Source: Bdellovibrio bacteriovorus HD100 (GTDB lineage: Bacteria > Bdellovibrionota > Bdellovibrionia > Bdellovibrionales > Bdellovibrionaceae). Taken from it: 64,000 nt of DNA. The notes beneath the pieces were generated by a model. That model did not search any database. It saw only the letters and a program-made list of their open reading frames with translations, and was not told the origin of the DNA. Where the stretch lies: positions 2,356,001 through 2,420,000 of the forward strand of contig NC_005363.1 in assembly GCF_000196175.1 (NCBI RefSeq), in the 5' to 3' direction. Made by a program: the position numbers and the translations under genes. How positions within the stretch are numbered: the first letter of the stretch is position 1; every line of letters starts with the position of its first letter. Shown in pieces: positions 34,201 through 43,459 of the stretch.

Positions 34201-34614
34201 GCCCGTGTAATCCAACGTCAACGCCGAATCCCCGGCCACAACAGCATACTCAAATACCAGGATGTCCGTGCCCGAACCGGAAACATAAGTTGCCAGACGT
34301 TTGGTCGCACCGGTTTCAAGCTCCAGAGTTGGCGTGCCCGTCACATTCACCGGACCACTGAAGTGAACTTGAATAGGAACAATCCCCGCTGTCGTATAGC
34401 GAGGCAAAGCCAAAGTCGAAACCGCCGACGCCCCCGTGGTGTCAGCATCGACTTTCAAAATTTTTGGGTATTGCAATGGAGCAGGACCAGGCTCAGAGGG
34501 GGCCAGAATAGATCCGACCTTGCCAAACATCTCAGCATTCAGATTTCCACAACCGGCACCGGCCAGTATCAGAAAAATCGACGAAAGAATGCGGAAAACT
34601 TTCGATAACTCCAT
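31228..34614 (-). CDS. Giant lipoprotein with Calx-beta domain and 14 RCC1-type repeats
   Basis: A 1128-residue surface lipoprotein. Its N-terminus carries a lipobox (LAGAGC, about residue 22). Two Ig-like segments follow (about 50-290), each with GTPTLELETG/GNPRITIRIG-type strands. A Calx-beta domain lies at about 300-395 (EDAGILNIPVVL, IPLTILDD, IRLILAKNS). From about 410 to the end come 14 RCC1/BNR-like repeats ending CWG or a variant (LKCFGANDYGQLG, LVCWGHNPKGQLG). Fourteen suggests two seven-bladed propellers. Cys pairs per repeat suggest disulfides. The role may be adhesion to prey or surfaces, an inference. Confidence 0.85.
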   Translation of the reverse strand: MELSKVFRILSSIFLILAGAGCGNLNAEMFGKVGSILAPSEPGPAPLQYPKILKVDADTTGASAVSTLALPRYTTAGIVPIQVHFSGPVNVTGTPTLELETGATKRLATYVSGSGTDILVFEYAVVAGDSALTLDYTGTQAINLNGGSIEPAEDVTGTADEIANLLTLPAPGAAESLSQSTPVLIRTIPEVKRLSTPDTDVYLDGTSLEVIVKYDQPVTVTGNPRITIRIGSNNRIANYVTKVSPSELLFRYEVVVGDDDTDGIEMPAAIELNGATVTNPANEVAVTDLPVKDTTGILTYTSALTASFVSSSQIVNEDAGILNIPVVLSGPAPIAFKVTIAVMGDAGAEDFNLASKEVNFAVGETTKYIPLTILDDAVAEPEKRIRLILAKNSLGNGGMLSVHEVLIRDDDSAVVAPKVVSFKQGVGFACALYDNNDLKCFGANDYGQLGDGTVVNTNEPSATPVMQNVAHFEVGGYTVCAANISGEMWCWGRDNASALPGSVGGKVLQPTKYVNSGVTQVAVSSNALCYLKTNKDLMCWGDDYSGIFGTGSTNASRTLAAPQLVTGQVEEMRLIAAVTGNTLCAVKLDSVTPSQRNLFCWGNRSTWYSSGSTSTVPATPLATNIVSYDLFNDNICVQKDEGAPTVRKNYCWGNGSNGQLTPGTSGAGSTVPVEMSSEYKDMMTSQESIIALKNDGSVWTWGSGGRIPGGNPIVAASAPVQLISGGVKNLLRMSNRYGPTDGLDPRCVLMLDSSVQCWMASPLPVNKTLPVTVIPAGVESVSVSNVFHENYYSACSLMSSGEVLCWGQNSVGQVGDRTLLPRLVPTQALSRNQRQIATGRERSCSVSTYGELRCWGYNSANLSLGVSPAFTSFKTPKIVIGKDVSKVALNDDGGCALLTTGGLNCWGDNNSGQSKPGSASSNTLPNLVLSSGVRDVETSYQAACYIATNDDLFCWGDNTQKQLGLGDTVDRTTIPATPLLSGVDSVSMGGHETSPGSCAVMKNGDLKCWGSGLACLGTNGDTPATLLTDVKKVSVGRSHMCAIVGEERRLVCWGHNPKGQLGIGTTVDKCYSSGPATVVAEGVRAVSAGSDSTCFVLETGEMKCMGDNNKGVVGTADRFPFPRTVWGL

Positions 34615-34723
34615 CGACGCCCCTTTAAATCAAAGTGTTCCTTAGACTCTATCGGGTGTAACAATGAGCTTCTGAAGCTTCAATATGAGATTTTAGAACG
34701 TTTCCGCGAGATTCCGAAACTCG

Positions 34724-35713
34724 CTATTTGTCTGCGAGGACTGAGCTTTTCGCAAATTCCGTGATTACACGTCCACGCTGGGTTTTTTGAATGAAACCTT
34801 CCTGAATCAGGAACGGCTCATACACCTCTTCCAGGGTGTCGCGCTCTTCACTCAAGGCCGCCGCGATCGTATCGATCCCCACCGGACCACCGGCGTACTT
34901 ATCCTGTATCAGGCTGAGAATACGGCGATCCATCAGGTCCAAACCGTACTGATCCACGCCCAACTGGTTCAGGGCATACACGGCGATATCCTTGGAAACA
35001 ACACCGTTGCCTTTCACCTGCGCATAGTCACGCACACGCTTCAAAAGTCTGTTCGCCACCCGCGGAGTTCCGCGCGAACGACGGGCCACTTCTTCAGCGC
35101 CTTCTTCGTCGATTTCAACTTTCAGGATTTCAGCTGATCTCATCAGAATCTGGCGAAGGGCATCTTTATCATAGAACTGCAAACGCTCGACAATGCCGAA
35201 ACGGTCACGGAATGGTGGATTCAAAAGACCCGCCCGCGTGGTCGCCCCCACCAAAGTGAACGGCGCCAAAGTGAACTTCATGGAGCGCGCGCCCAGGCCT
35301 TCGCCGGTCACGATGTCGATGTAATAATCTTCCATCGCCGTGTACAGATACTCTTCCACGTGACGGCTTAAACGGTGAATTTCATCGATGAACAAAACCG
35401 AGTGCGGTTTTAGCGACGTCAAAATCGCCGCCAGATCACCTTTCTTATCGATCGCCGGAGCCGAAGTCATTTTGATCTCGGCACCCATGTCGTTGGCGAT
35501 GATTTTGGAAAGTGTGGTTTTACCCAAACCCGGAGGCCCGCACAGCAACACGTGATCCAGGGATTCGCCACGGTGTTTGGCCGCCGCAACGAAAACCTTC
35601 AATTTTTCCTTCACATCATCCTGACCGGGGAAGTCCTCGAATTTCTGGGGACGCAGTTCGTTTTCCCAGCTCTTTTCGCCTTCAACCGGATCGCCTTCAA
35701 GAATACGACTCAT
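34724..35713 (-). CDS. ruvB: Holliday junction branch-migration ATPase RuvB
   Basis: RuvB, 329 residues, is the hexameric AAA+ motor that drives branch migration with RuvA. The Walker A ([13 protein letters not shown], about residues 60-72), Walker B (LFIDEIHRL, about 107-115), sensor 1 (GATTRAG) and arginine finger ([11 protein letters not shown]) are present, with the C-terminal winged-helix domain ending in RGRVITEFA. It is the third gene of ruvC-ruvA-ruvB, overlapping ruvA by 4 bp. Confidence 0.98.
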   Translation of the reverse strand: MSRILEGDPVEGEKSWENELRPQKFEDFPGQDDVKEKLKVFVAAAKHRGESLDHVLLCGPPGLGKTTLSKIIANDMGAEIKMTSAPAIDKKGDLAAILTSLKPHSVLFIDEIHRLSRHVEEYLYTAMEDYYIDIVTGEGLGARSMKFTLAPFTLVGATTRAGLLNPPFRDRFGIVERLQFYDKDALRQILMRSAEILKVEIDEEGAEEVARRSRGTPRVANRLLKRVRDYAQVKGNGVVSKDIAVYALNQLGVDQYGLDLMDRRILSLIQDKYAGGPVGIDTIAAALSEERDTLEEVYEPFLIQEGFIQKTQRGRVITEFAKSSVLADK

Positions 35714-36300
35714 GACAAGCCTCCAGACAGGGTCTGGAAGCCTTTGCGGATGCCATCTTCAACAGCGATGTCCGCCGGCAACGAGGAAACAAACTGATCC
35801 ACCAACTGGGATTTGTAGCCCAAATTCAAAAGGGCTGAAGTGATCTGAGTGTGCGCCACGGATTTGGCTTTCGCCACCACGCCACCTTCTTCGATGGACA
35901 CCAGCTTGCCTTTCAGGGTCAGAATGATCTGTTCGGCGGTTTTCTTGCCCACTTTTGGCAGGCCCGACAAAGCTTTCGCATTCCCCGCTTCGATCATTTC
36001 ATGAATTTGCGCCGGACGGCCGCCGGAAAGAATGCTCAGGGCCATCTTCGGACCGACACCGTTAACTTTCAACAACGACAGGAACAGATTTTTTTCCTCT
36101 TTGTCGTGGAAACCGAAAAGTTGCAAAGCGTCTTCACGCACGTGAGTGTGAATCCAGACGATGATGTCGTTCCCCAAAAGCGCCTGCAGATCCCCCAGCG
36201 TGTTGCTGGAAGCGTGGATTTCATAACCCACCCCACTGACGTCGATCAAAGCGGAGTCGTTCATCACTTCAATAATTTTACCGCGCAAATATCCAATCAT
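35710..36300 (-). CDS. ruvA: Holliday junction protein RuvA
   Basis: RuvA, 196 residues, binds four-way junctions as a tetramer and recruits RuvB. The OB-fold domain ([20 protein letters not shown]) is followed by two helix-hairpin-helix motifs ([16 protein letters not shown] and [16 protein letters not shown]) and the C-terminal RuvB-binding domain ([19 protein letters not shown]). It overlaps ruvC and ruvB by 4 bp each, so the trio is translationally coupled. Confidence 0.98.
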   Translation of the reverse strand: MIGYLRGKIIEVMNDSALIDVSGVGYEIHASSNTLGDLQALLGNDIIVWIHTHVREDALQLFGFHDKEEKNLFLSLLKVNGVGPKMALSILSGGRPAQIHEMIEAGNAKALSGLPKVGKKTAEQIILTLKGKLVSIEEGGVVAKAKSVAHTQITSALLNLGYKSQLVDQFVSSLPADIAVEDGIRKGFQTLSGGLS

Positions 36301-36803
36301 AAACTCACCGCTCTTTGCATTAGGGCTTTCTTTTTCATTTCAAAGGCATGGTAACAAGCCATGGCCAGGGCGTCCGAGGCATCGATGCGGCTGATGGTTT
36401 TTAAGCTCAGCATGACTTTCAAAATGGCCTGCACGTCCTCTTTGGAGGCACCACCGTTGCCGGTGACACCTTTTTTGACGGACCGGGTGGCGTATTCCTG
36501 AACTTCAGCGCCGCCCAGGCCAGCTTCGTACATGATCACACCGCGGGCATGCCCTAGCTTGAAGGCACTGTCGGCATTTTTACCCAGAAAGATTTTTTCG
36601 ATGACGACCTGTTCGGGTTTGTATTTTTCCATGACTTCTCGGAACGCAGAGCCCAGTTCGGTCATCCGGCGCGGGAAAGCGTCGTCACCGTCCATGACGA
36701 TGACGCCGTGATTGATGTGCTCAATCTTTCCGTTCGCCACGCGAACAACACCGAAACCTGTAATGCGGGAACCGGGATCGACCCCAAGAATAACCAAAGA
36801 CAA
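36297..36803 (-). CDS. ruvC: Holliday junction resolvase RuvC
   Basis: RuvC, 168 residues, cleaves Holliday junctions as a dimer in the RNase H-like fold. The four acidic active-site residues are found in LGVDPGSRITGFGVV (Asp near residue 8), VIEKIFLGKNADSAFKLG (Glu near 68) and DASDALAMACYH (Asp residues near 140). It is the first gene of the ruvC-ruvA-ruvB operon. It is divergent from a TPR-protein gene. Confidence 0.97.
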   Translation of the reverse strand: MSLVILGVDPGSRITGFGVVRVANGKIEHINHGVIVMDGDDAFPRRMTELGSAFREVMEKYKPEQVVIEKIFLGKNADSAFKLGHARGVIMYEAGLGGAEVQEYATRSVKKGVTGNGGASKEDVQAILKVMLSLKTISRIDASDALAMACYHAFEMKKKALMQRAVSL

Positions 36804-36882
36804 CCACCCTGTTTTTAAACTCTCGCCCCTATTTGAAGCTGAAGCTATTGCTTAGTCAATCAATCTGCTTTAGTATCTCTCT

Positions 36883-37710
36883 ATGCCCAAAATTGAAGCA
36901 AGCACCATCGAAAAGTACCAAAGCCTCCTCGAGAAAGATCCGAATTCTCAGGTTTTTGCTCCGCTGGCCGAGGCTTATCGTGAAATGGGAATGCTGCAAG
37001 AAGCCCGCAAAACCGTGACTGCGGGCGTTCAACGCCACCCGCAATTTGTGGGTGGACTGGTGACTTACGCCAAGGTCTTGCGCGATTTGGGAGAGCTTTC
37101 CAAAGCTCTGGAGACACTGAAAAAAGCCACCGCCTTGTCTTCCGAAAATATTCTGGCGCACCAGTTGATGGCCGAAGTTCATCTGGCGCAAAAGAATCCG
37201 AAGGATGCTTTAAAGTCCTTTAAAATGGTTTTATTCCTGAATCCAAATTCCAAAAGTGCCCAAAAAGCGGTGCAAAAACTGGAATCCCTGACAGCGGACG
37301 AATACGACGAAGACGTCTTTGCCATGACGAAACTGCCGGAAGTGAATCTGGAAAGTTCAGCCACCCCGACGGGGCGCGAACCTGATTTTGGCATTGAAGA
37401 AGTGGTCATCCGCCCCACTCCGGTCACCACCAACAAGGCGCTGGAACGCATGCTGTCCCTGATTGATGCCTTCATTGTGCGCAACGATCTGGAAAAAGCC
37501 CATGCCTTACTGAAGGACACCCGCTTGGAATTCGGCGACCATCCCGAGATCCAAAGACGCATGAAAACCCTTCAGGTCCGCTATAACGACACTGATGAGG
37601 CCATCCCCCTAAAACCCATCCAACCCCGTGAGCAGTTGATCCGTGAACGGAAGCTGGAAGTCCTCGAGATGATGCTTCGCAAAATAGAAGACTACCGCGC
37701 CCAAGGTTGA
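36883..37710 (+). CDS. TPR-repeat protein
   Basis: A 275-residue cytoplasmic protein (no signal peptide). Residues about 1-140 contain at least three TPR-like helical pairs (FAPLAEAYREMGMLQEARKT, GLVTYAKVLRDLGELSKALE, HQLMAEVHLAQKNPKDALKS). A linker and a C-terminal helical region (ALERMLSLIDAFIVRNDLEK) follow. TPR proteins are scaffolds; no partner is evident. It is divergent from ruvC and 66 bp upstream of efp. Confidence 0.75.
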   Translation: MPKIEASTIEKYQSLLEKDPNSQVFAPLAEAYREMGMLQEARKTVTAGVQRHPQFVGGLVTYAKVLRDLGELSKALETLKKATALSSENILAHQLMAEVHLAQKNPKDALKSFKMVLFLNPNSKSAQKAVQKLESLTADEYDEDVFAMTKLPEVNLESSATPTGREPDFGIEEVVIRPTPVTTNKALERMLSLIDAFIVRNDLEKAHALLKDTRLEFGDHPEIQRRMKTLQVRYNDTDEAIPLKPIQPREQLIRERKLEVLEMMLRKIEDYRAQG

Positions 37711-37776
37711 CCTCTGACGCCCGTTTAGGACATTATAGCCCTTCCTTGATTTATCTTATTTAGGAAGGATTTTACA

Positions 37777-38343
37777 ATGTACGAAACGTCAGACTTTAGA
37801 AAAGGTCTTAAAATCATGCTTGAGGGCAAGCCTTACGTGATCGTGGATTTCCAACACGTTAAACCAGGTAAAGGCAATCAGTTCACCCGCACCAAGCTAA
37901 GAAACATGCTGACGGGTCAGAACCTTGAATCCACTTTCAAATCCGGTGAAAAATTCGAAGTTCCAAACGTAGAAAACAAAGAGATGTCTTTCTTGTACAA
38001 AGACGACACTGGCTACAACTTCATGTCTCAGGAAACATTCGAACAAATCGCCATGTCTGAAGAAGATCTGGGCGAAGCAAAATACTACCTGACTGAAAAC
38101 CTGAAAGTTGTGATCTTGTTCTACAACGAAAAAGCCGTTGCTTGTGACGTGCCAAAAGCTGTGAACCTGACTGTGGCGCAGACAGACCCAGGCATCAAAG
38201 GTGACCGTGTGACTGGCGCGACCAAACCAGCGACGATGGAAACCGGCCTGACAGTAGGTGTTCCTTTGCACATCAATGAAGGCGATGTTCTTCGTATTGA
38301 CACCTCCACAGGTGAGTACGTAGAGCGCGTCAGCCAAAAGTAA
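37777..38343 (+). CDS. efp: Elongation factor P
   Basis: EF-P, 188 residues, relieves ribosomes stalled at polyproline motifs. The three beta domains are intact; the loop that enters the peptidyl-transferase centre reads KPGKGNQFTRTK (about residues 30-41), with the modifiable Lys at its tip. Proline-rich proteins in this window (MreC tail, LysM linker) may depend on it. GAAGGA precedes the ATG. It is followed by a long hairpin ending in T residues whose right arm is the next gene's ribosome-binding site. Confidence 0.98.
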   Translation: MYETSDFRKGLKIMLEGKPYVIVDFQHVKPGKGNQFTRTKLRNMLTGQNLESTFKSGEKFEVPNVENKEMSFLYKDDTGYNFMSQETFEQIAMSEEDLGEAKYYLTENLKVVILFYNEKAVACDVPKAVNLTVAQTDPGIKGDRVTGATKPATMETGLTVGVPLHINEGDVLRIDTSTGEYVERVSQK

Positions 38344-38360
38344 CTAACGCCTCGTATTAA

Positions 38361-38431
38361 GTCTCCGCAACCACTGAATTTTATCGCAAAATAATGAGAT
38401 AAAGTTTCAGATGAACTGCGGAGGCTTTTTT
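38361..38431 (+). terminator. Long hairpin: efp terminator overlapping the next gene's ribosome-binding site
   Basis: GTCTCCGCA (38361-38369) pairs with TGCGGAGGC (38417-38425) with one wobble. An inner 12-bp stem joins 38374-38385 with 38398-38410 around a 12-base loop. Six T residues follow (38426-38431), so it is a plausible terminator. The right arm contains GGAGG, spaced 8 bp from the TTG start at 38433. Confidence 0.72.
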
Positions 38432-38432
38432 C

Positions 38433-39494
38433 TTGTCCACATATATTGAGTTAGAAATCCAGAATTTACTCAATCAAGGCTCAGATCAAAATATCGATCT
38501 GGCTGAAGTGGCAACTCGTCTTGTCTCCAGCATCGAATCCTCCCCGGATCATTTTACTCTTGATAACATCACCGCCCTTTCACGTTTTCTGATTCAATCC
38601 GGAAATGAACTGGTGCTGGTTGAGTTTGTTTTGCGCCATCTTGAAAATGAATCCTTCCCGATTCCCTGGCCGTACTTTCTGGAAGCGCTGAGCGCCTTTA
38701 GCGAAGAGCTGGATGAAAAATCCGTGCGTGCCCTGATTGACGGTATCGAAGAAGACGGCGCCCAGGAAGAAGCGTCCCGTTCCCTGGCTTTGCGCCAGAC
38801 GATTCAATCTTTGGGCGAGTGGCGCAGCAACCGCAAATACAAAATTCACAAAGACTATCTGAACAACAAACGTCTGTTGCTGGATCAGTTGATTACATTG
38901 CGCACGCAGCAGTTGTATGAACAGGAAAAATCCCTGCTGGCTCGTCTGCAGAAACTTTATCCGGGCGACAGCGACATTCGCCGCGAAGTGAACGAACACA
39001 AGCAGCGTTATGCGCTGGAAATTCTTTCCCGCCGCACACCACGCTCGCGCGGAGTGAAGACAGAAGATTTCTCTCCGAAAGATCCGGAAACAGAACAGGC
39101 TCTGCAGGTGCTGATGCAAAGTATGCATGAGCACGCAGAAACTGATCCGTCCATGGCTTTTGATTTCGCCATTGCCGCTTATATGCTGGAAAGTTATGAA
39201 GACGCGCTGTCTTTGCTGTCCTTCAGCGATGAATCGGAGACTTTGATCTGGTTCCGTCTGGAAGTGCTGCTGAAGTGCCGCCGCTTCGTGGAACTGCTGA
39301 CAGATCTGGCGAAAGTGGAAGTCGTCTTTGCCCATGAACCGGAAACTTTCTTTGCCACGGCTTATCTGCGCGCCCAGGCGCTGTGGGGGCTGGGCCAAAA
39401 ACACACTGCCATTGAAGTGATGGAAGGATTGCTGGCAGCGCGCCCGCATTACCGTGCGGCCAGTGCCCTGCTCAGCATCTGGGGTGGCCAGTGA
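38433..39494 (+). CDS. Helical-repeat protein of unknown function
   Basis: A 353-residue protein with no signal peptide. The TTG start at 38433 follows GCGGAGG by 8 bp. The whole sequence looks alpha-helical, with TPR-like pairs in the C-terminal third (FAIAAYMLESYEDALSLLSF, AYLRAQALWGLGQKHTAIE). The N-terminal half (LEIQNLLNQGSDQNIDLAE) resembles no family I know. Its stop overlaps the GTG start of tamB, so it may help envelope assembly, which is contextual inference. Confidence 0.65.
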   Translation: MSTYIELEIQNLLNQGSDQNIDLAEVATRLVSSIESSPDHFTLDNITALSRFLIQSGNELVLVEFVLRHLENESFPIPWPYFLEALSAFSEELDEKSVRALIDGIEEDGAQEEASRSLALRQTIQSLGEWRSNRKYKIHKDYLNNKRLLLDQLITLRTQQLYEQEKSLLARLQKLYPGDSDIRREVNEHKQRYALEILSRRTPRSRGVKTEDFSPKDPETEQALQVLMQSMHEHAETDPSMAFDFAIAAYMLESYEDALSLLSFSDESETLIWFRLEVLLKCRRFVELLTDLAKVEVVFAHEPETFFATAYLRAQALWGLGQKHTAIEVMEGLLAARPHYRAASALLSIWGGQ

Positions 39495-42400
39495 GAAGGG
39501 CTTTTTGGATTTTACTGACGCCACTGGCGTGTTTTCTGGTTTTATGGGCGGTAGGGTCCACCTATATCGCACCAAAACTGGAAACCTGGGCGCTGAACAA
39601 AATCCAAAGTTATTCCGATGAGAATCTTCCCGTCAGCATTCGCGCCAAAAAGTTGTCACTACGATTCTTGCGCCCGTCCGCGGCGATAGAAGGAATTGAA
39701 ATCCGCGGCAAAGGTGAATTGGCTGATTCCCTGCCGTTGATTGAAATTGGCAGCGTGCGTGCCTTTGTCGATGTGTTTCATCTGATGGGGGGCCGACTGA
39801 CCCTATCTGCGGTGGTGGCGGAATCCCCGCGCGCGCAAATCAATATCGATCCTTTCCTGAAAGATGACTCTCCGGCCAAAGAACTTCCCATGGATGAAAT
39901 CTTTGCCATCCTGGAAAAGCTGCCGCTGCAACGGGTGTTTTTGCAGAACATCCTGCTGAATGTTTCTTCAAAACAATTGAAACTGAATGTGGATGTTGAA
40001 AGCGGTGATCTGCTTTTGACCAATATGGGGAAAAACCTGACGGCCAAAGCCAACATCCCGTCCCTGCAGGTCAAGCTTGGCGGCATCGGTGATTTTGCGG
40101 GATCTTTGGACACGCACCTTTACCTGACCCGCCAGTCCCTGAAGATCATCCAACTGGGTGTGCGCCTGGGGGAATCCGAAATTCTGACCCGCGGGGAACT
40201 GACTCATTTTTCCAAAATCGCGATCAAACCTTCCGGTGTTCTGGATCTGAGTGCCAAGGTCAATCTAACGGACATCTACAACGAAGTGAAACGCCTGCGC
40301 CCGGACATCAAGCTGCCGGTGATCAACGGCGAGCTGGTCACCGAAATGGATGCCCGCTTCAACGGTCTGGAGGATGTCAAAGCTTCGGCCGACATCAACA
40401 CCCGCTCAGTGACATTGGGAAAACTGGAACTGGGTGATGCGCGCGTTCAGGGTGAATACCAAAATGGCGTGATCAGTCTTTCTGAAATGCAGGTGAATCA
40501 TCCGGCCGGCGAAGCGACTTTGACCAAGTCCCAACTGGAGCTGGACGGCAATTACGGCTTCAAGTCCCTGATCACTGTTCATAGCCTGGATCTGTACAAG
40601 CTTTTCCAAAGCCTGGATCTGGCGAACATCCCTGTGGGCATCGGGCTTGAAGGTGAACTGCCGTGCGAGGGTCGCATCCGCCCGACGTTCCAGGTGACTT
40701 GCACCAATGCTTCTATTTCCGGCAAAGACCTGTGGGTGAAAACCGACCTAAAGCCCAACACAAAACCTTTGGTGAATATCGACAGCATGAAAGCCAAAGG
40801 TCAGTTCCAGGTCACCACCCAGAGTGTAACCTATGCTGCTCTTCTGAACGTCGGCAGCAGTCAGGGCACCACCGACGGTGTGATCGATTTTAACAAGGGC
40901 TTTAAAATCAATTTCAAAACCGACAAACTGGATCTTAAGAACATCCGCAATCTGGCCAACTTGAAGATGATCGGTGCCGCCAGCATTTCAGGATCCACTT
41001 CGGGGGATTCCAATGCGGCGATCTTTGACATGAAATTGAATGCGCGCAATTTTATTTTTGAAGACTTTGCCCTGGGAAATCTGATTGCTGATCTGAAGTA
41101 CCGCAAGGGACATCTGATCTTTGAGGACATTGCCGGCGCCATCAACAAGACCCAGTATCTGGGTGATCTGAATGTGAATCTGAACAACGAAACCCTGAGC
41201 GGTGACTTCAGTGTTCCAACTGCCGATATCGCCGATGTGGCGCAGGTCTTTGAGCCGATTTACAAACTGCCCATTCAGGTTCAGGGTGTGGGCGCCGCCA
41301 AAGCCCATGTGGAAGGCCCTCTGAATTTCTGGAAGCTCAATTACAAGATTGAATCCGCCTTTAAGAAAGTTTTCATCGGCCTTGAAAGCTTTGACTCGCT
41401 TCAATTTAATGCTTCCGCCAACCAGGGAAACATCAAGGCTGACAAGGTTGTTCTGCAAAGAGCCAATTCCACCGTCACCCTGCAGGGGGGCATCTCCTCT
41501 GACAAGATCATGAATCTGTATGCAGATGGAAAAAACTGGCGTCTGGAGGAATCCGACATCATCAGCAAGATCAATTCCAACATCACCGGGAACCTGAACT
41601 TTGCCGCTGAACTTAAAGAATCCGTGACGCAGCCACAGATTCTTTTAAAAGGCGCCATCACCGACACCCTGTTCGAGGATCAGGAAATTCCCAACTCCAA
41701 CCTGATTCTGAAAATCAGCCGTCAAAGTGTTGCCGGCCAGATGACCCTGTTCGGGAACAAGGTCAAGGCCGACTTCCAGGTGCCTATTGCCAGCAGCCGC
41801 ACGCCGCTGGTGATGAAGGTCACCACCAACAACTGGAACTATTCCACTTTGCTGGGCCTGATTGGCGGTGCGAACCTGGCCAACGAATATGACTCGGCAC
41901 TGACTTCCACCGTGGACCTGAGATCCGACAGCGGCGAGCTGTTTAAAGCCACAGGCAAAGTGCACATCGACGCTTTCACCTTGAAACGCGGCCCTTTGAG
42001 CTTTGCCAACAACGGCCCTATCGACATCACCATGGATCACGGTGTGGCCAGCATCCGCAATTTCACCCTGCAAGGCCCGAACAACCTGATCCAGATTCTC
42101 GGCACCAACTTTACTGCCGAGAATCTGAACGTGGGTGTGACCGCCAATGCCGACCTTCGCCTGCTGCAGATCTTCACGCCTTTCCTGGAAGACATGGGGG
42201 GACCGATCCATGTTTCCACGAATGTATCGGGCTCTGTCATGAAGCCTGAGATTCTTGGTAACGCCAATGCCAAAGACACTTTTGTGAAAATCAAAGGCTT
42301 CCCGCATCCGCTGGAAAAAGTGTCTGCTGAAGTCGTGTTCTCGCAAAGTCGCATCCTGATTAATTCCATCAACGGGCAGATTGCCGGCGGAACTTTGACT

Positions 42401-43459
42401 GGTGACGGTGGCATTCAGATCAACGGCATCAAAGACATCCCGACCACCATCCGTGCGCGTTTGGAGGGTGTGACCTTCAATGTGCCGGACAAGGTTCGCA
42501 GCAGTGGCAGTGCCGACTTGCTGTTCTCGGGCCGCTGGTTCCCGTTCACTCTTTCCGGGACCTATCATGTGACCAGCGCCATGGTTGAAAAAGAATTCAC
42601 CGAAGATGGTGGCGGTGTCACCGGCGTTCGCCAAAGCCTGTACCTGCCAAAACTTCTGCGCGAGGGTCAGTTTGAGGCCATCTTGCTGGATCTGCAGATT
42701 CTGCTTAGCCGCAATATCGTGATCAAAAATTCCCTTATTGATGGCTCAGTCACGGGTCAACTGCAGGTCAAAGGCCCGCCAACCAATCCGGTACTGCTGG
42801 GTAAAATCAGCATGGAAAGACGTTCCAAGATCATCTTTAAAGACAAAGTTTTTGATGTTCAAAGTGGCGTGATTGATTTCAATGATCCGGATGAAATCAA
42901 TCCCAACCTGTACATTTCAGCCGCGTCCCGCATCAATGAATACGACATCACCCTGCTGGCGCAGGGACCGTCCAAAAGCCCGACCATCCTTTTGAACAGC
43001 GTCCCGCCGCTTTCAGAGCAGGACATTATTTCCCTGATTGCTTTGGGTGTTACGTCGTCGGCGATGGATCAGAACCTGCAATCCCGCCAGCAGGCAGAAC
43101 AGCTGGGCGTGGAAATCGGCGGCGCGGTTTTGGCAAAACCAATCAACAAACAGCTTGAAAGCACCCTGGGCCTGAACCTGGCAGTGACGTCCCAGTACGA
43201 TTCCACCCGCAACATCTCGGTTCCGAAGATCACCCTGAGCCGTCGCCTTTCAGAAAAAATGAAAGTGTCTGGCAGCCGTCCGGTGGGTGACACCCAGTCT
43301 TACGACATCAAACTGGAATACATCCTGAACAGCAACTTCACTGCCATCGGATCTTTCGAAACCCGTGGCACCGAGGAAAACACCAACGTGCAGTCCACGC
43401 AGCAGGAATCCCAAAGCATCTTTGGCCTGGATCTGGAATTCAAAAGGGAGTTTAAATGA
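39491..43459 (+). CDS. tamB: TamB/AsmA-family envelope protein
   Basis: A very large (1322-residue) protein with an N-terminal membrane anchor (about residues 5-27) and a long beta-helical/AsmA-like body. The C-terminal domain carries the DUF490/TamB signature, with VPPLSEQDIISLIALGV near residues 1175-1190. TamB spans the periplasm and is thought to move phospholipids or assist outer-membrane protein assembly with TamA. The GTG start overlaps the preceding gene. An Omp85-family gene follows with a 4-bp overlap, confirming a TamB-TamA pair. Confidence 0.93.
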   Translation: MRRAFWILLTPLACFLVLWAVGSTYIAPKLETWALNKIQSYSDENLPVSIRAKKLSLRFLRPSAAIEGIEIRGKGELADSLPLIEIGSVRAFVDVFHLMGGRLTLSAVVAESPRAQINIDPFLKDDSPAKELPMDEIFAILEKLPLQRVFLQNILLNVSSKQLKLNVDVESGDLLLTNMGKNLTAKANIPSLQVKLGGIGDFAGSLDTHLYLTRQSLKIIQLGVRLGESEILTRGELTHFSKIAIKPSGVLDLSAKVNLTDIYNEVKRLRPDIKLPVINGELVTEMDARFNGLEDVKASADINTRSVTLGKLELGDARVQGEYQNGVISLSEMQVNHPAGEATLTKSQLELDGNYGFKSLITVHSLDLYKLFQSLDLANIPVGIGLEGELPCEGRIRPTFQVTCTNASISGKDLWVKTDLKPNTKPLVNIDSMKAKGQFQVTTQSVTYAALLNVGSSQGTTDGVIDFNKGFKINFKTDKLDLKNIRNLANLKMIGAASISGSTSGDSNAAIFDMKLNARNFIFEDFALGNLIADLKYRKGHLIFEDIAGAINKTQYLGDLNVNLNNETLSGDFSVPTADIADVAQVFEPIYKLPIQVQGVGAAKAHVEGPLNFWKLNYKIESAFKKVFIGLESFDSLQFNASANQGNIKADKVVLQRANSTVTLQGGISSDKIMNLYADGKNWRLEESDIISKINSNITGNLNFAAELKESVTQPQILLKGAITDTLFEDQEIPNSNLILKISRQSVAGQMTLFGNKVKADFQVPIASSRTPLVMKVTTNNWNYSTLLGLIGGANLANEYDSALTSTVDLRSDSGELFKATGKVHIDAFTLKRGPLSFANNGPIDITMDHGVASIRNFTLQGPNNLIQILGTNFTAENLNVGVTANADLRLLQIFTPFLEDMGGPIHVSTNVSGSVMKPEILGNANAKDTFVKIKGFPHPLEKVSAEVVFSQSRILINSINGQIAGGTLTGDGGIQINGIKDIPTTIRARLEGVTFNVPDKVRSSGSADLLFSGRWFPFTLSGTYHVTSAMVEKEFTEDGGGVTGVRQSLYLPKLLREGQFEAILLDLQILLSRNIVIKNSLIDGSVTGQLQVKGPPTNPVLLGKISMERRSKIIFKDKVFDVQSGVIDFNDPDEINPNLYISAASRINEYDITLLAQGPSKSPTILLNSVPPLSEQDIISLIALGVTSSAMDQNLQSRQQAEQLGVEIGGAVLAKPINKQLESTLGLNLAVTSQYDSTRNISVPKITLSRRLSEKMKVSGSRPVGDTQSYDIKLEYILNSNFTAIGSFETRGTEENTNVQSTQQESQSIFGLDLEFKREFK

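Noticed and set aside
41645-42634. Minus-strand ORF of 329 codons opposite tamB
   Set aside because: Shadow of a coding region; the His/Gly/Val-rich product has no known features and no ribosome-binding site.
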